Notes: generated from the sequence alone by a model not told the origin. A stretch of 64,000 bases of DNA from Petroclostridium xylanilyticum (GCF_002252565.1 NZ_NPML01000004.1:183811-247810); one strand, 5' to 3'; counted from the stretch's first letter, positions 18,875 through 27,454 are shown. Numbers and translations are program-made.

Positions 18875-20212
18875 ATGGCTTTTGAAAGTTTGGCATCAAA
18901 ATTACAGGAAACTTTTAAAAAGTTAAAAGGTAGAGGAAAACTTACAGAAAAAGATGTAAAAGAAGCCATGCGGGAAGTTAAGTTAGCTTTGCTTGAAGCT
19001 GATGTTAACTTTAAAGTTGTAAAGGATTTTGTCAATAAGGTTTCTGAAAGGGCAGTAGGTTCAGAAGTCTTAGAAAGCCTGACACCCGGACAGCATGTTA
19101 TAAAAATTGTTAAAGATGAACTTACTGATTTAATGGGAAGTACCCAAAGCAAAATTGTTTTTGCCCCCAAACCGCCAACGGTATTGATGCTTGTAGGGCT
19201 TCAAGGTGCGGGTAAAACAACTACTTGCGGTAAACTGGCAGCAGTATTAAGAAAACAAGGGAAGAAGCCTTTATTGGTTGCAGGAGATATATATAGGGCA
19301 GCTGCTATTAAACAGCTGCAAGTTGTCGGTAATCAACTGGATATACCTGTTTTTACCATGGGAGATAAAAAAAGTCCTGTTGATATTGCTAAAGCAGCAA
19401 TTCAATATGCCGGCTCAAATGGTAATGATCTGGTAATTATTGATACTGCCGGCAGACTCCATATCAATGAAGAATTGATGGAAGAACTGGTCAATATAAA
19501 ACAAGCCATAAAACCGACTGAAATACTTTTAGTTGTTGATGCCATGACAGGACAGGATGCTGTTAATGTCGCCGAGAATTTCAACCAGAAATTGGGGATC
19601 GATGGAGTAATACTTACCAAGTTTGATGGTGATACCAGGGGTGGAGCTGCTCTGTCTGTCAGGGCAGTAACCGGCAAGCCCATCAAGTTTGTAGGAATGG
19701 GCGAAAAGTTAAGCGATTTGGAACCTTTTTACCCTGATAGGATAGCATCCAGGATCCTTGGAATGGGGGATATATTAAGTCTCATTGATAAAGCACAAGA
19801 GGCTTTTGACCAGAAGAAAGCACTTGAGTTGGAGAAGAAAATCCGGGCACAACAATTTACTTTTGATGATTTTTTAAACCAATTAGAGCAAATGAAAAAT
19901 ATGGGCCCTTTAGATCAAGTTTTGGGAATGATCCCTGGCATGAACCAAAAAATGTTAAAGAATGTTGAAATAGACGATAAGCAGTTAGCGCATGTTGAGG
20001 CTATTATAAAATCTATGACAAAAAAAGAAAGAGAAAATCCTTCAATTATAAATTCAAGCCGGAAAAAAAGGATTGCAAACGGTAGTGGAACAAAGATACA
20101 GGATGTCAATAATCTATTAAAGCAGTTCGAACAGATGCAGAAATTGATGAAACAATTTGGTGATCCTAAAAAACTGAAAAAAGGTAAAATGAGGTTCCCG
20201 TTTTTCGGGTAG
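18875..20212 (+). CDS. ffh: Signal recognition particle protein Ffh
   Basis: Ffh (445 residues) binds signal sequences and the 4.5S/6S RNA. The N domain is followed by the G domain with GLQGAGKTTTCGKLA, DIYRAAA, DTAGRLHIN and TKFDGDTRGGA. The methionine-rich M domain starts near ILGMGDILSLIDKAQE and contains MIPGMNQKM and the RNA-binding stretch NSSRKKRIANGSGTK. The start ATG 18875 has GGAGATG upstream. ylxM-ffh is followed by rpsP, a classic Firmicutes order. Confidence 0.97.
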   Translation: MAFESLASKLQETFKKLKGRGKLTEKDVKEAMREVKLALLEADVNFKVVKDFVNKVSERAVGSEVLESLTPGQHVIKIVKDELTDLMGSTQSKIVFAPKPPTVLMLVGLQGAGKTTTCGKLAAVLRKQGKKPLLVAGDIYRAAAIKQLQVVGNQLDIPVFTMGDKKSPVDIAKAAIQYAGSNGNDLVIIDTAGRLHINEELMEELVNIKQAIKPTEILLVVDAMTGQDAVNVAENFNQKLGIDGVILTKFDGDTRGGAALSVRAVTGKPIKFVGMGEKLSDLEPFYPDRIASRILGMGDILSLIDKAQEAFDQKKALELEKKIRAQQFTFDDFLNQLEQMKNMGPLDQVLGMIPGMNQKMLKNVEIDDKQLAHVEAIIKSMTKKERENPSIINSSRKKRIANGSGTKIQDVNNLLKQFEQMQKLMKQFGDPKKLKKGKMRFPFFG

Positions 20213-20287
20213 CTATATCACTATATAAATAACATTAGATATATTATATACTATGAATTTCCTATACTGTGAAGGAGGTGAGAAACA

Positions 20288-20560
20288 ATGGCAGTAAAAA
20301 TAAGATTAAGAAGAATGGGTGCAAAAAAGGCTCCTTTTTATAGAGTAGTCGTTGCTGACTCTAGATATCCCAGAGACGGAAGATTTATTGAAGAAATAGG
20401 TACTTATAATCCTTTAACTAATCCTGCAGATGTAAATATTGATGTAGATAAAGCAGTAAAATGGTTAAAGAATGGTGCACAGCCTACTGATACTGTAAAA
20501 TCCTTATTAAAAAACAATGGAATCATGGCAAAATTTGAAGAGGCTAAAAAGAATGCTTAA
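20288..20560 (+). CDS. rpsP: 30S ribosomal protein bS16
   Basis: A 90-residue S16 beginning [24 protein letters not shown], matching the family at once. AAGGAGGTGAG precedes ATG 20288. It starts the conserved rpsP-khpA-rimM-trmD-rplS string; the 75 bp upstream are very AT-rich and might contain a promoter, but none is clear. Confidence 0.97.
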   Translation: MAVKIRLRRMGAKKAPFYRVVVADSRYPRDGRFIEEIGTYNPLTNPADVNIDVDKAVKWLKNGAQPTDTVKSLLKNNGIMAKFEEAKKNA

Positions 20561-20581
20561 ACCCTTTGGAGGTGTATTTAG

Positions 20582-20812
20582 TTGAAGGAATTATTAGAGA
20601 CTATTGCAAAATCGTTGGTAGACCATCCATCAGACGTATTTGTTAATGAAGTAGAAGGAGAACAATCTATCATCCTGGAACTCAGGGTAGCCCAGGAAGA
20701 TATGGGAAAAGTAATAGGAAAACAGGGTAGAATTGCTAAAGCGATTAGAACTGTAGTGAAAGCTGCTGCCACTAGAGAGAATAAAAGAGTAATAGTCGAG
20801 ATTCTTCAATAA
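20582..20812 (+). CDS. khpA: KH-domain RNA-binding protein KhpA
   Basis: A 76-residue single KH-domain protein (YlqC/KhpA, formerly UPF0109). The GxxG loop is GKQGR in [15 protein letters not shown]. It starts at TTG 20582 with TGGAGGTG upstream. KhpA pairs with KhpB (Jag) to bind many small RNAs and affects cell size in streptococci. It sits 21 bp after rpsP, as expected. A G-type heptamer repeat begins 5 bp after its stop. Confidence 0.93.
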   Translation: MKELLETIAKSLVDHPSDVFVNEVEGEQSIILELRVAQEDMGKVIGKQGRIAKAIRTVVKAAATRENKRVIVEILQ

Positions 20813-20816
20813 AAAA

Positions 20817-20847
20817 GTGGGGAGTGGGGAGTGAGGAATGGGAAGTA
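20817..20847 (+). repeat. G-type heptamer repeat, 4 units, between khpA and rimM
   Basis: GTGGGGA, GTGGGGA, GTGAGGA and ATGGGAA follow one another at a 7-bp period, then GTA. A partly complementary TTCACTCCT occurs at 20870-20878. The array is open in the rimM frame, which artificially lengthens that ORF. Confidence 0.75.
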
Positions 20848-20897
20848 AATCTTTCTGGGTCCGAAGTTCTTCACTCCTGATTTTATGCGGAGGAAAT

Positions 20898-21410
20898 ATG
20901 AAGTGCGAACAGCTTGAAATAGGAAAAATAATTAATACTCATGGTATAAAAGGAGAGGTAAAGGTATTACCCTTGACAGATGACCCTACCCGCTATGAGG
21001 AATTGGATTGGGTTTATATAAAAAAAGATGATAAATTGGAAAAATTAATCATTGAAAATATCAAATATCAAAAAAATAATGTTATTATCAAGTTTGAAGG
21101 CATTAATTCAATGAATGATGCAGAAAAGCTGAAAAATCTGATGTTGATAATAGACCGGGATATGGCGGTAGAATTACCTGAAAATACTTATTTTATTTGT
21201 GATTTGATAGGAATGGAAGTTAAAACACATGAGGGAGAATTGCTTGGTAAAATACAGGATGTATTCCCTACCGGAAGTAATGATGTATATGTAATTAAGA
21301 ATTCTTCAGGAAAAGAAATATTAATACCTGCGATTAAAGATGTTATACTAGAGGTAGATATTGATAATAATTTCATGATTGTTAAACCTCTTGAAGGGTT
21401 GATAGAATAA
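20898..21410 (+). CDS. rimM: Ribosome maturation factor RimM
   Basis: RimM helps 30S assembly near S19 and the head of 16S rRNA. The N-terminal RimM barrel (GKIINTHGIKGEVKVLPLTDD) is followed by a PRC-barrel-like domain (DLIGMEVKTHEGELLGKIQD). GGAGG at 20889-20893 fixes the start at ATG 20898, giving 170 residues. The frame is open 60 bp further upstream only because it reads through the heptamer repeat. The stop overlaps the trmD start (TAATG). Confidence 0.95.
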   Translation: MKCEQLEIGKIINTHGIKGEVKVLPLTDDPTRYEELDWVYIKKDDKLEKLIIENIKYQKNNVIIKFEGINSMNDAEKLKNLMLIIDRDMAVELPENTYFICDLIGMEVKTHEGELLGKIQDVFPTGSNDVYVIKNSSGKEILIPAIKDVILEVDIDNNFMIVKPLEGLIE

Positions 21411-22141
21411 TGCGGTTTGATGTACTTACGCTTTTTCCTGAAATGTTTGAAGCAGTTCTGGGAGAAAGTATAATAGGTCGTGCCAGAAGTAGAAACATTA
21501 TTGAACTTAATTTTATAAACATCAGGGATTTTTCAGAAGATAAGCACCGTAGAGTAGATGATTACCCCTATGGCGGCGGAAGTGGAATGGTGATGCAGCC
21601 AATGCCGATATATAATGCTTATAAAAGTATTATTAAGGATTTATCTCATAAGCCAAAGGTTATATATCTCACTCCCCAGGGAAAGGTGTTTACGCAGTCA
21701 TTTGCTAAGGAATTAGCAAATGAAAAACATTTAATTCTATTATGCGGGCATTATGAAGGGATAGATGAACGAATTATTGAAGAAATAGTAGATATTGAAA
21801 TATCTATAGGTGATTTTGTATTAACCGGGGGAGAAATCCCGGCAATGGCTGTAATTGATGCAATATGCCGGTTAATTCCGGGAGTCTTGGGGCAGGAAGA
21901 ATCCTTTAGAGATGAGTCGCATTTTTCAGGACTTCTTGAATATCCTCAATATACGAGACCGCCGGAATTTCTTGGTAAAAAAGTACCGGAGGTACTTTTG
22001 TCCGGTCATCATGCCAATATACAAAAGTGGCGCAGGGAACAATCAGTTATTAGAACTTATATGAAGAGACCTGATTTACTTGAAAAAGCACCATTAAGTG
22101 ATGAAGATAGAAAACTACTTAATAACATAAAAAAGGATTAA
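21410..22141 (+). CDS. trmD: tRNA (guanine-N1)-methyltransferase
   Basis: TrmD makes m1G37 in tRNAs and prevents +1 frameshifting. The 243-residue SPOUT enzyme has MRFDVLTLFPEMFE at its start, the knot segments YLTPQGKVFTQ and LLCGHYEGIDER, and GDFVLTGGE with the catalytic Asp region further on. The start codon shares one base with the rimM stop. A separate promoter follows before rplS. Confidence 0.97.
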   Translation: MRFDVLTLFPEMFEAVLGESIIGRARSRNIIELNFINIRDFSEDKHRRVDDYPYGGGSGMVMQPMPIYNAYKSIIKDLSHKPKVIYLTPQGKVFTQSFAKELANEKHLILLCGHYEGIDERIIEEIVDIEISIGDFVLTGGEIPAMAVIDAICRLIPGVLGQEESFRDESHFSGLLEYPQYTRPPEFLGKKVPEVLLSGHHANIQKWRREQSVIRTYMKRPDLLEKAPLSDEDRKLLNNIKKD

Positions 22142-22149
22142 AAAAGTAT

Positions 22150-22243
22150 TGTATTCTTACTTGCAATATGATATACTAATTTAACGTGTAGAACGGACGG
22201 TCCGCTGTTGAGAATTTCGGCATGAACGTCTATGAAGGAAGGA
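22150..22243 (+). promoter_or_regulatory. rplS promoter and possible L19 leader
   Basis: TTGTAT (22150-22155), a 17-bp spacer and TATACT (22173-22178) form a good promoter. About 60 bases of leader lie before the rplS start codon. The leader contains CGGAC/GTCCG and AGAACG...CGTCT complementary segments, and L19 leader RNAs are known in low-GC Gram-positives. The promoter is convincing; the autoregulatory leader is only a suggestion. Confidence 0.6.
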
Positions 22244-22249
22244 GGGCTA

Positions 22250-22594
22250 ATGATGGATATCATTAAGGCTTTACAGGCAGAACAGTTAAGAAATGATTTA
22301 CCGGAACTTGTAATCGGTGATACTGTTAGAGTATATGTAAAAGTAAAAGAAGGAAATAGAGAAAGAATTCAGATGTTCGAAGGAACAATCATCCGTAAGA
22401 AACATGGTGGAATTCAAGAAACTTTTACCGTTAGACGTGTTTCCTATGGGGTAGGTGTAGAAAGAACTTTCCCTGTACATTCTCCTAAAATTGATAGAAT
22501 AGAAATTGTACGTAAAGGTAAAGTTAGAAGAGCGAAGCTCTATTACTTACGCAAACGTGTTGGAAAATCAGCAAAAGTTAAAGAAAAAATATAG
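22250..22594 (+). CDS. rplS: 50S ribosomal protein bL19
   Basis: A 114-residue L19 with the family stretch [20 protein letters not shown] followed by [18 protein letters not shown]. The frame is open from ATG 22232, but that codon overlaps the Shine-Dalgarno. GGAGGG at 22238-22243 supports ATG 22250 (ATG 22253 is also possible). It has its own promoter and a strong terminator right after the stop, so it can be expressed apart from trmD. Confidence 0.96.
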   Translation: MMDIIKALQAEQLRNDLPELVIGDTVRVYVKVKEGNRERIQMFEGTIIRKKHGGIQETFTVRRVSYGVGVERTFPVHSPKIDRIEIVRKGKVRRAKLYYLRKRVGKSAKVKEKI

Positions 22595-22600
22595 CAAAAC

Positions 22601-22626
22601 AAAAAGGGACTATCAAGTCCCTTTTT
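22601..22626 (+). terminator. Terminator after rplS
   Basis: AAAAAGGGAC / GTCCCTTTTT with a short loop, starting 6 bp after the stop. It closes the ribosomal and tRNA-modification gene string. Confidence 0.88.
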
Positions 22627-22732
22627 GCTATTGAATAATTTTAAATGTTTAATATATTAACCCTGACTAGAAATAACGATATAGGGAATTTTAATAGTAA
22701 ACAAAGTATATGATATTTACTATATAAGTATT

Positions 22733-22849
22733 ACTAAGTACTTTACATTGTCTATTTTAGTTCACAGTTCACGGTTCACAGGATTTTCTTGGCTAATTTC
22801 TGTGAACTGTGAACCGTGAACAAAATAACAATAATGTAGCATACTTAGT
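22733..22849 (-). repeat. MITE-like heptamer hairpin element, copy 1
   Basis: A 117-bp element bounded by ACTAAGTAC and TACTTAGT ends. The imperfect terminal repeats read ACTAAGTA..TACATT..TATTTT on both sides. Inside, GTTCACA, GTTCACG, GTTCACA face TGTGAAC, TGTGAAC, CGTGAAC around a central AAATTAGCCAAGAAAATCCT (read on the minus strand). The same element lies at 39639-39757 in opposite orientation. It occupies most of the roughly 300-bp gap between rplS and lepB; the rest of the gap shows only the rplS terminator. Confidence 0.85.
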
Positions 22850-22891
22850 GTTATTTATATAAGTTTAAAATTCAGCTACATGGAGGCAGAT

Positions 22892-23503
22892 ATGGATAAA
22901 GAATCCTTTGATATACAAGCCGATGAGAACAATGTTAACGATGAAGCACTGCACAGTTCAACTGCTAACCGGCAGTTCAACATAAAAAAAGAAATATTGG
23001 AATGGGTACAAGCCATTGTAATTGCACTAGTTATTGCACTGGTTATCCGGACTTTTGTATTTTCATTAATAAGAGTAGATGGACATTCGATGGTTCCTAC
23101 TCTTCAACATAATGACCGGCTCATTGTAACCAAATTAATGTATAAACCTCAACAAGGAGACATCATTATTCTTAGACCGCCAATGCACAAAAATACGCCT
23201 TTTGTTAAAAGAATAATAGCATTGCCGGGACAGACCGTCGATATCGATTTTAAAAAACACAAAGTTTTGGTCGATGGTGTTGAACTGAAGGAACCTTATA
23301 TTAATGAGCCTACAGTACAGCGGGGAGATGTAAAATTTCCTGTTGTTGTACCTGAGAATACAGTATTTGTTTTAGGGGATAATAGAAATAATAGCCGGGA
23401 TAGCCGGTACAGTGATGTTGGAATGGTTCCATACAAGTCAATCATTGGGAAAGCTGTATTCAGGATATGGCCGTTAAATAATTTTGGGTCAATATATAGA
23501 TGA
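22892..23503 (+). CDS. lepB: Signal peptidase I
   Basis: A 203-residue type I signal peptidase that removes signal peptides on the outer face of the membrane. After a cytoplasmic N-terminus of about 35 residues there is one membrane helix (residues 38-58). The nucleophile Ser66 lies in GHSMVPTL and the general base Lys106 in VKRIIALPG. The C-terminal box GDNRNNSRDSR is intact. GGAGG at 22882-22886 selects ATG 22892 over ATG 22880. It sits between rplS and rbgA, as sip genes often do. Confidence 0.95.
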   Translation: MDKESFDIQADENNVNDEALHSSTANRQFNIKKEILEWVQAIVIALVIALVIRTFVFSLIRVDGHSMVPTLQHNDRLIVTKLMYKPQQGDIIILRPPMHKNTPFVKRIIALPGQTVDIDFKKHKVLVDGVELKEPYINEPTVQRGDVKFPVVVPENTVFVLGDNRNNSRDSRYSDVGMVPYKSIIGKAVFRIWPLNNFGSIYR

Positions 23504-23516
23504 ATGGGAGGTTAGT

Positions 23517-23591
23517 ATGAAAATATTTCGAACTTTAATGTATTTTCATCGTTTTTTGTGCCGAGATTATCTGGCGTGGTGGCTAATATGA
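23517..23591 (+). CDS. Candidate 24-residue leader peptide coupled to rbgA
   Basis: ATG 23517 is preceded by GGGAGG at the right distance, better than the signal of rbgA itself. The ORF encodes 24 residues (MKIFRTLMYF...LAWWLI), basic and aromatic, and its TGA overlaps the rbgA start as ATGA. That arrangement is typical of translational coupling. There is no recognisable family. It could be chance, but the ribosome-binding site and exact overlap argue for translation. Confidence 0.45.
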   Translation: MKIFRTLMYFHRFLCRDYLAWWLI

Positions 23592-24445
23592 ACATACAAT
23601 GGTATCCGGGACATATGGCAAAGACACGGCGAATGATTCAGGAAAATTTAAAGCTAGTGGATATGGTCATTGAACTTGTTGATTCTCGTTTACCATTAAG
23701 CAGCCGTAATCCGGACATAGATAATATTTTGGGCTCTAAGCCCAGACTGCTTATAATGAATAAATGTGACCTTGCGGACCCTGCAGTAAATGCTGCCTGG
23801 GTACAATGGTTTCATGATAATGGTATTAATATCCTTTTAGTAGACTCTATCACAGGAAAAGGGTTTAATGATATACATAATGTTTCAAGACAAATTCTAA
23901 AGGAAAAAATCGAAAAGGAAAAAAGCAAGGGAATCGTAAACAGGGCAATTAAACTAATGGTAGTAGGTATTCCTAATGTAGGAAAATCTTCATTTATCAA
24001 TAAATTTGCCGGAAAGGCCAGTGCAAAAACAGGAGACAGGCCGGGAGTAACCAGAGGCAAACAATGGATTAGATTAAAAAATGGCTATGAATTATTGGAC
24101 ACACCAGGTATACTATGGCCTAAATTTGAAGACCCCGAAGTTGGAAAGAAACTGGCTTATACAGGAGCAATTAAGGATGAAATTATAGATATTGAAGAAT
24201 TAACATGCAGCTTACTTGAATTTTTAAGAGACTACTACCCGGAAAAATTGAAAGCAAGATACAAGTTAGATAATATTGCAGAATTAAAAGGATTTGAATT
24301 GTTACAAAATATCGGTAAAAATAGGGGATGTATCGTAGCCGGGGGAGATGTGGATACTTTTCGTACTGCAGGAATTATTCTTGATGAATTCAGAGGTGCA
24401 AAAATTGGTAACATCTCTCTGGAAAAACCTGAAGGCCTATGTTAA
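23588..24445 (+). CDS. rbgA: Ribosome biogenesis GTPase RbgA (YlqF)
   Basis: RbgA is a circularly permuted GTPase needed for late 50S assembly. The order of G motifs is permuted: NKCD (G4) comes first, then GIPNVGKSS (G1), and DTPG (G3). The N-terminus MNIQWYPGHMAKTRR is family-typical and the C-terminal helical domain is complete at 285 residues. The frame stays open to GTG 23558, but family alignment favours ATG 23588. Its Shine-Dalgarno (GGTGG) is weak, whereas a short ORF with a strong one ends in an ATGA overlap with it. Confidence 0.94.
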   Translation: MNIQWYPGHMAKTRRMIQENLKLVDMVIELVDSRLPLSSRNPDIDNILGSKPRLLIMNKCDLADPAVNAAWVQWFHDNGINILLVDSITGKGFNDIHNVSRQILKEKIEKEKSKGIVNRAIKLMVVGIPNVGKSSFINKFAGKASAKTGDRPGVTRGKQWIRLKNGYELLDTPGILWPKFEDPEVGKKLAYTGAIKDEIIDIEELTCSLLEFLRDYYPEKLKARYKLDNIAELKGFELLQNIGKNRGCIVAGGDVDTFRTAGIILDEFRGAKIGNISLEKPEGLC

Positions 24446-24466
24446 AAATTTAAACCGTCTGAAACA

Positions 24467-24494
24467 AAAGCTGCTTAGAAAACTGAGCAGCTTT
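24467..24494 (+). terminator. Terminator-like hairpin after rbgA
   Basis: AAAGCTGCTTAG / CTGAGCAGCTTT, a 12-bp stem with one G-T pair and an AAAA loop, followed by ATTGCATCTTT. The T-tract is weak, so it may only partly stop transcription before rnhB. Confidence 0.65.
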
Positions 24495-24586
24495 ATTGCA
24501 TCTTTAATTTTAAAAAATTGCAGGAATTTTCTTTATTAATATCGAATCAATAATATTAATCAAAAATTGGTGGAAGGAATATACAC

Positions 24587-25366
24587 ATGAACTATTCAAA
24601 TATGAAAGCTAAAGAAATTAACACTTATCTTAATAATTTACCTATAGATGAATTAGAAAGGGAAATAAATATTTTAAAAAATGATATGCGCCCTTCGGTT
24701 ATAAAGCTTGTTACTAAGTATAGCAAGACTTTAGACAGGCATTTCAAGGAAGTAGAACGCATTCATCAGCTTTCCCGGTATGAGAATGAACTTTATGAAA
24801 AGGGAATAAGATATATTGCCGGTGTAGATGAAGCCGGAAGAGGTCCGCTGGCAGGTCCGGTTTTTGCGGCAGCAGTAGTATTGCCACCAAATACTTACAT
24901 TGAGGGTATTAATGATTCAAAAAAGTTGAGTGAACGCAAAAGGGAAGAGTTATATGAAATAATTATTAGCAAAGCCCTTGCCTATAATATTACAAGTGTT
25001 ACGGAGAAAGAAATAGATGAAATAAATATTAGAAATGCAGCTCACAAAGCGATGCTTGAAGCAATTAATAGTCTTAAAGTTCGTCCTGATCACGCATTAA
25101 TAGACGGTGATGAAATTAAGGGTATGTTTTTACCTTGTACTGCAATTGTAAAAGGCGATAGTTTAAGTATCTCTATTGCGGCAGCGTCTATCCTTGCCAA
25201 AGTAACAAGAGACCGGTATATTAAAAAATTTGACAGCATCTATCCTCAATATGGTTTTGGGAAACATAAAGGTTATGGAACAAAAGAACATATTCAAGCA
25301 ATAAAAACTTATGGTTTATGTCCTATACACAGGAAAAGCTTTACATCAAAATTTGTAAGTATTTAG
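24587..25366 (+). CDS. rnhB: Ribonuclease HII
   Basis: RNase HII removes ribonucleotides from DNA. The catalytic signature AGVDEAGRGPLAGPV is followed by NDSKKLSERKREE, and Asp in HALIDGDE completes the acidic cluster. The 259-residue length includes the roughly 75-residue N-terminal extension seen in Bacillus RnhB. ATG 24587 is preceded by GGAAGG. The gene order rbgA-rnhB-ylqG-ylqH matches Bacillus. AGGAATT at 24522 and GAAT at 24544 resemble a sigma-H promoter but are 15 bp apart, one more than usual. Confidence 0.95.
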   Translation: MNYSNMKAKEINTYLNNLPIDELEREINILKNDMRPSVIKLVTKYSKTLDRHFKEVERIHQLSRYENELYEKGIRYIAGVDEAGRGPLAGPVFAAAVVLPPNTYIEGINDSKKLSERKREELYEIIISKALAYNITSVTEKEIDEINIRNAAHKAMLEAINSLKVRPDHALIDGDEIKGMFLPCTAIVKGDSLSISIAAASILAKVTRDRYIKKFDSIYPQYGFGKHKGYGTKEHIQAIKTYGLCPIHRKSFTSKFVSI

Positions 25367-25377
25367 TGGTGATAAAT

Positions 25378-26796
25378 ATGAGAATTGATGGTTTTAAGGA
25401 ATTTCAACAACTAAATATTTCAACCCTAAATCATTTAATAACCAGGTTAGACATTGGAGAAACGGTAAGGGTTCAAATCACAGGTGTATCGCCCAGGCTT
25501 TTAAGCTTGCGTCTGCCTGATGGAAGCAATATAAATGCTGCCGGCATGATCCCTATTGATGTAAATATAGGTGATTTTTTAGATTTAATCATAAAAGCAA
25601 AAACAGACTCTCAGATTTTTGTAGAAATTTTAAAAGAAACTCCAATTTCTAATGAAATTAAAACTGCAGACTTAAAAGATACCCTCATGTCTCTCAATAT
25701 TTTTCCTGAACATAAAAATATTGAAATTGCCAAAGGAATAGTAAAAAACAATATACCTTTTACCAAAGAAAATTTCAATTCCATGCTAACTTTATTGAAC
25801 AAATTCAGCCATATAGAACCGGATAAATTATTATTTTTATTTAGTAATAATATTCCTGTCAATGAAAAAAACATAGCAATGTTTAATAAATATATTGAAC
25901 ATAAACAGCTACTTGGCGGAAGCCTTGAAAAATTGACACAACAATTAACACAATTGGAAGATGCAACGACTCCAACCGGGCATGTTAATATAAAAGATCC
26001 TTTAACCGCAAGCAGTATAGATGATAAGAACGGGCTAAAGCACGAAAATAATGGTATTAAATTTGTAGAGGGCGACACAGCACAAATAAAAGGAGAACAA
26101 GTTGAAAATTTTACTAAGCCATACCTAAACAGTGAAAATGATCAACTACTATCAAACATAATTGATAATAAAGAAATAAATCATTTAAAAGAGCTTATTG
26201 CATCATTAATTAAAACGGTAGACAAATCTAAGGCTGACAACCTTCCGGAAGAAATTAATGCATCAAAAGTTATTAGAAAAACAATGGATGTTTTGGAAAC
26301 TATTAAAACAAAAATAGCAGGCTTAAATGCAAGTGAGAAAAATGATATCCTGGATACCGTTAATGATATAGAGGAAAGCATTCATTTTCTCCATCAGTTG
26401 AACAAATTTACTGCTTTTGTTCAAATACCTGTAAATATCAATGATTATAACACTACAGCAGAATTATATGTATTTAAAGATACCCGGGGCAAAAAGAAAA
26501 TTGATCCGTCCAACGCGACCATATTTCTTTCCCTTGCTACAGCGAATCTTGGACAGATAGAGGCATTCATTAGTATTATCAATAAAAATGTAGAATGCAA
26601 CTTTCAAATGAAAGAAAAGGAAACCTTAAGCTTTATAAAAAATAATATTACCCCATTATACAGTCTTTTGGAAGGCCATGGCTATAAGCTAATTAAAGTA
26701 ACCTACAAGGAAGTTACCGAAAAGACAAACATTATGAGTGCACAGCAATACGGTAAACAGGCAGGCAAGAGATATTCTTTTGATATAAGGGTGTAG
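25378..26796 (+). CDS. YlqG-like protein with FliK-type C-terminal domain
   Basis: A 472-residue soluble, Asn/Lys/Ile-rich protein. The middle is low in recognisable structure. The C-terminal 100 residues, starting about FVQIPVNINDYNTTAELYVF, resemble the hook-length control (FliK/Flg_hook) C-terminal domain. It is followed 3 bp later by an FlhB-like fragment, as in Bacillus ylqG-ylqH, where these genes lie outside the flagellar loci. The start is ATG 25378 after GTGGTGAT; the longer ORF reading back into rnhB is ignored. Function unknown. Confidence 0.72.
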   Translation: MRIDGFKEFQQLNISTLNHLITRLDIGETVRVQITGVSPRLLSLRLPDGSNINAAGMIPIDVNIGDFLDLIIKAKTDSQIFVEILKETPISNEIKTADLKDTLMSLNIFPEHKNIEIAKGIVKNNIPFTKENFNSMLTLLNKFSHIEPDKLLFLFSNNIPVNEKNIAMFNKYIEHKQLLGGSLEKLTQQLTQLEDATTPTGHVNIKDPLTASSIDDKNGLKHENNGIKFVEGDTAQIKGEQVENFTKPYLNSENDQLLSNIIDNKEINHLKELIASLIKTVDKSKADNLPEEINASKVIRKTMDVLETIKTKIAGLNASEKNDILDTVNDIEESIHFLHQLNKFTAFVQIPVNINDYNTTAELYVFKDTRGKKKIDPSNATIFLSLATANLGQIEAFISIINKNVECNFQMKEKETLSFIKNNITPLYSLLEGHGYKLIKVTYKEVTEKTNIMSAQQYGKQAGKRYSFDIRV

Positions 26797-26799
26797 GCT

Positions 26800-27096
26800 A
26801 TGGATAAAGAAAAAGGAAAAATAAAAGAAGCAGCAGCCATAAAATATGAGCCGGGAGACCGTGCTCCAAAAATATTGGCTTTAGGCAAAGGTAAAGTGGC
26901 TGAAAATATTATTAAAACGGCAGAAGAAAATAAAATACCGGTTCATTATAACCCGGAAGTGGCACACATGTTAAATTTACTTCAAATTGGAGATGAAATT
27001 CCTCCAGAATTATATGAAGTGGTTGCCCAAATACTTATTTTTGTTAGTGATTTGGATAAACTTAAAGGAGAGATTCACAAGGTTGGAAAACTATAA
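26800..27096 (+). CDS. YlqH/FhlB-like protein (FlhB cytoplasmic-domain homologue)
   Basis: A 98-residue protein matching only the C-terminal cytoplasmic part of the export-switch protein FlhB (AAIKYEPGDRAPKILALGKG to PPELYEVVAQILIFV). It lacks the membrane part and the autocleavage NPTH motif. Stand-alone FlhB-like fragments of this kind (FhlB) can substitute for the FlhB C-terminal piece in some bacteria. Pairing with a FliK-like gene keeps the two substrate-switch partners together. Its end overlaps yraN. Confidence 0.82.
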   Translation: MDKEKGKIKEAAAIKYEPGDRAPKILALGKGKVAENIIKTAEENKIPVHYNPEVAHMLNLLQIGDEIPPELYEVVAQILIFVSDLDKLKGEIHKVGKL

Positions 27097-27454
27097 GAAG
27101 GTCATTGGCAACTTTGGAGAAGAGCAAGCTGTAAAATTCTTACTGAAAAATAAATATGAGATTTTAGAAAGAAACTTCCGCTGTAAGTTTGGGGAAATAG
27201 ATGTCATTGCAAAGGATGGAGAATATATTGTATTCATTGAGGTAAAAACCCGTAAGAATACCGAATACGGCATACCGGCAGAGGCCGTAAACTATTATAA
27301 ACAGAAAAAAATTATTCAAGTTGCCCGATACTATCTTATGAATAAAAAGTATACTTCAGGCATACGCTTTGATGTGGTTGAAATCATAGCGAAAATACAA
27401 AATGATAAACCCGTAATGCAATCTATACGGGTAATCAAAAATGCATTTCAGTAA
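27083..27454 (+). CDS. yraN: YraN family protein (UPF0102), restriction-endonuclease-like fold
   Basis: A 123-residue UPF0102 protein. The nuclease-like motif GEIDVIAKDGEYIVFIEVKTR has the Glu-Asp-Glu-x-Lys arrangement of the restriction-endonuclease fold. It may process DNA or Holliday-type structures, but its role is not settled. The open frame runs from 26987, inside ylqH, but AAAGGAGAG at 27065-27073 supports TTG 27083, giving a normal length and a 14-bp overlap with ylqH. Confidence 0.88.
   Translation: MENYKKVIGNFGEEQAVKFLLKNKYEILERNFRCKFGEIDVIAKDGEYIVFIEVKTRKNTEYGIPAEAVNYYKQKKIIQVARYYLMNKKYTSGIRFDVVEIIAKIQNDKPVMQSIRVIKNAFQ

Noticed and set aside
20838..20897. N-terminal extension of RimM read through the heptamer repeat
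   Set aside because: The strong GGAGG at 20889 fits ATG 20898, and the extension encodes repeat-derived sequence with no family match. The same applies to the upstream extensions of pdp (35429) and proC (31500).
24522..24547. Sigma-H promoter before rnhB
   Set aside because: AGGAATT and GAAT are 15 bp apart rather than 14, and there is no sporulation rationale; noted only in the rnhB entry.
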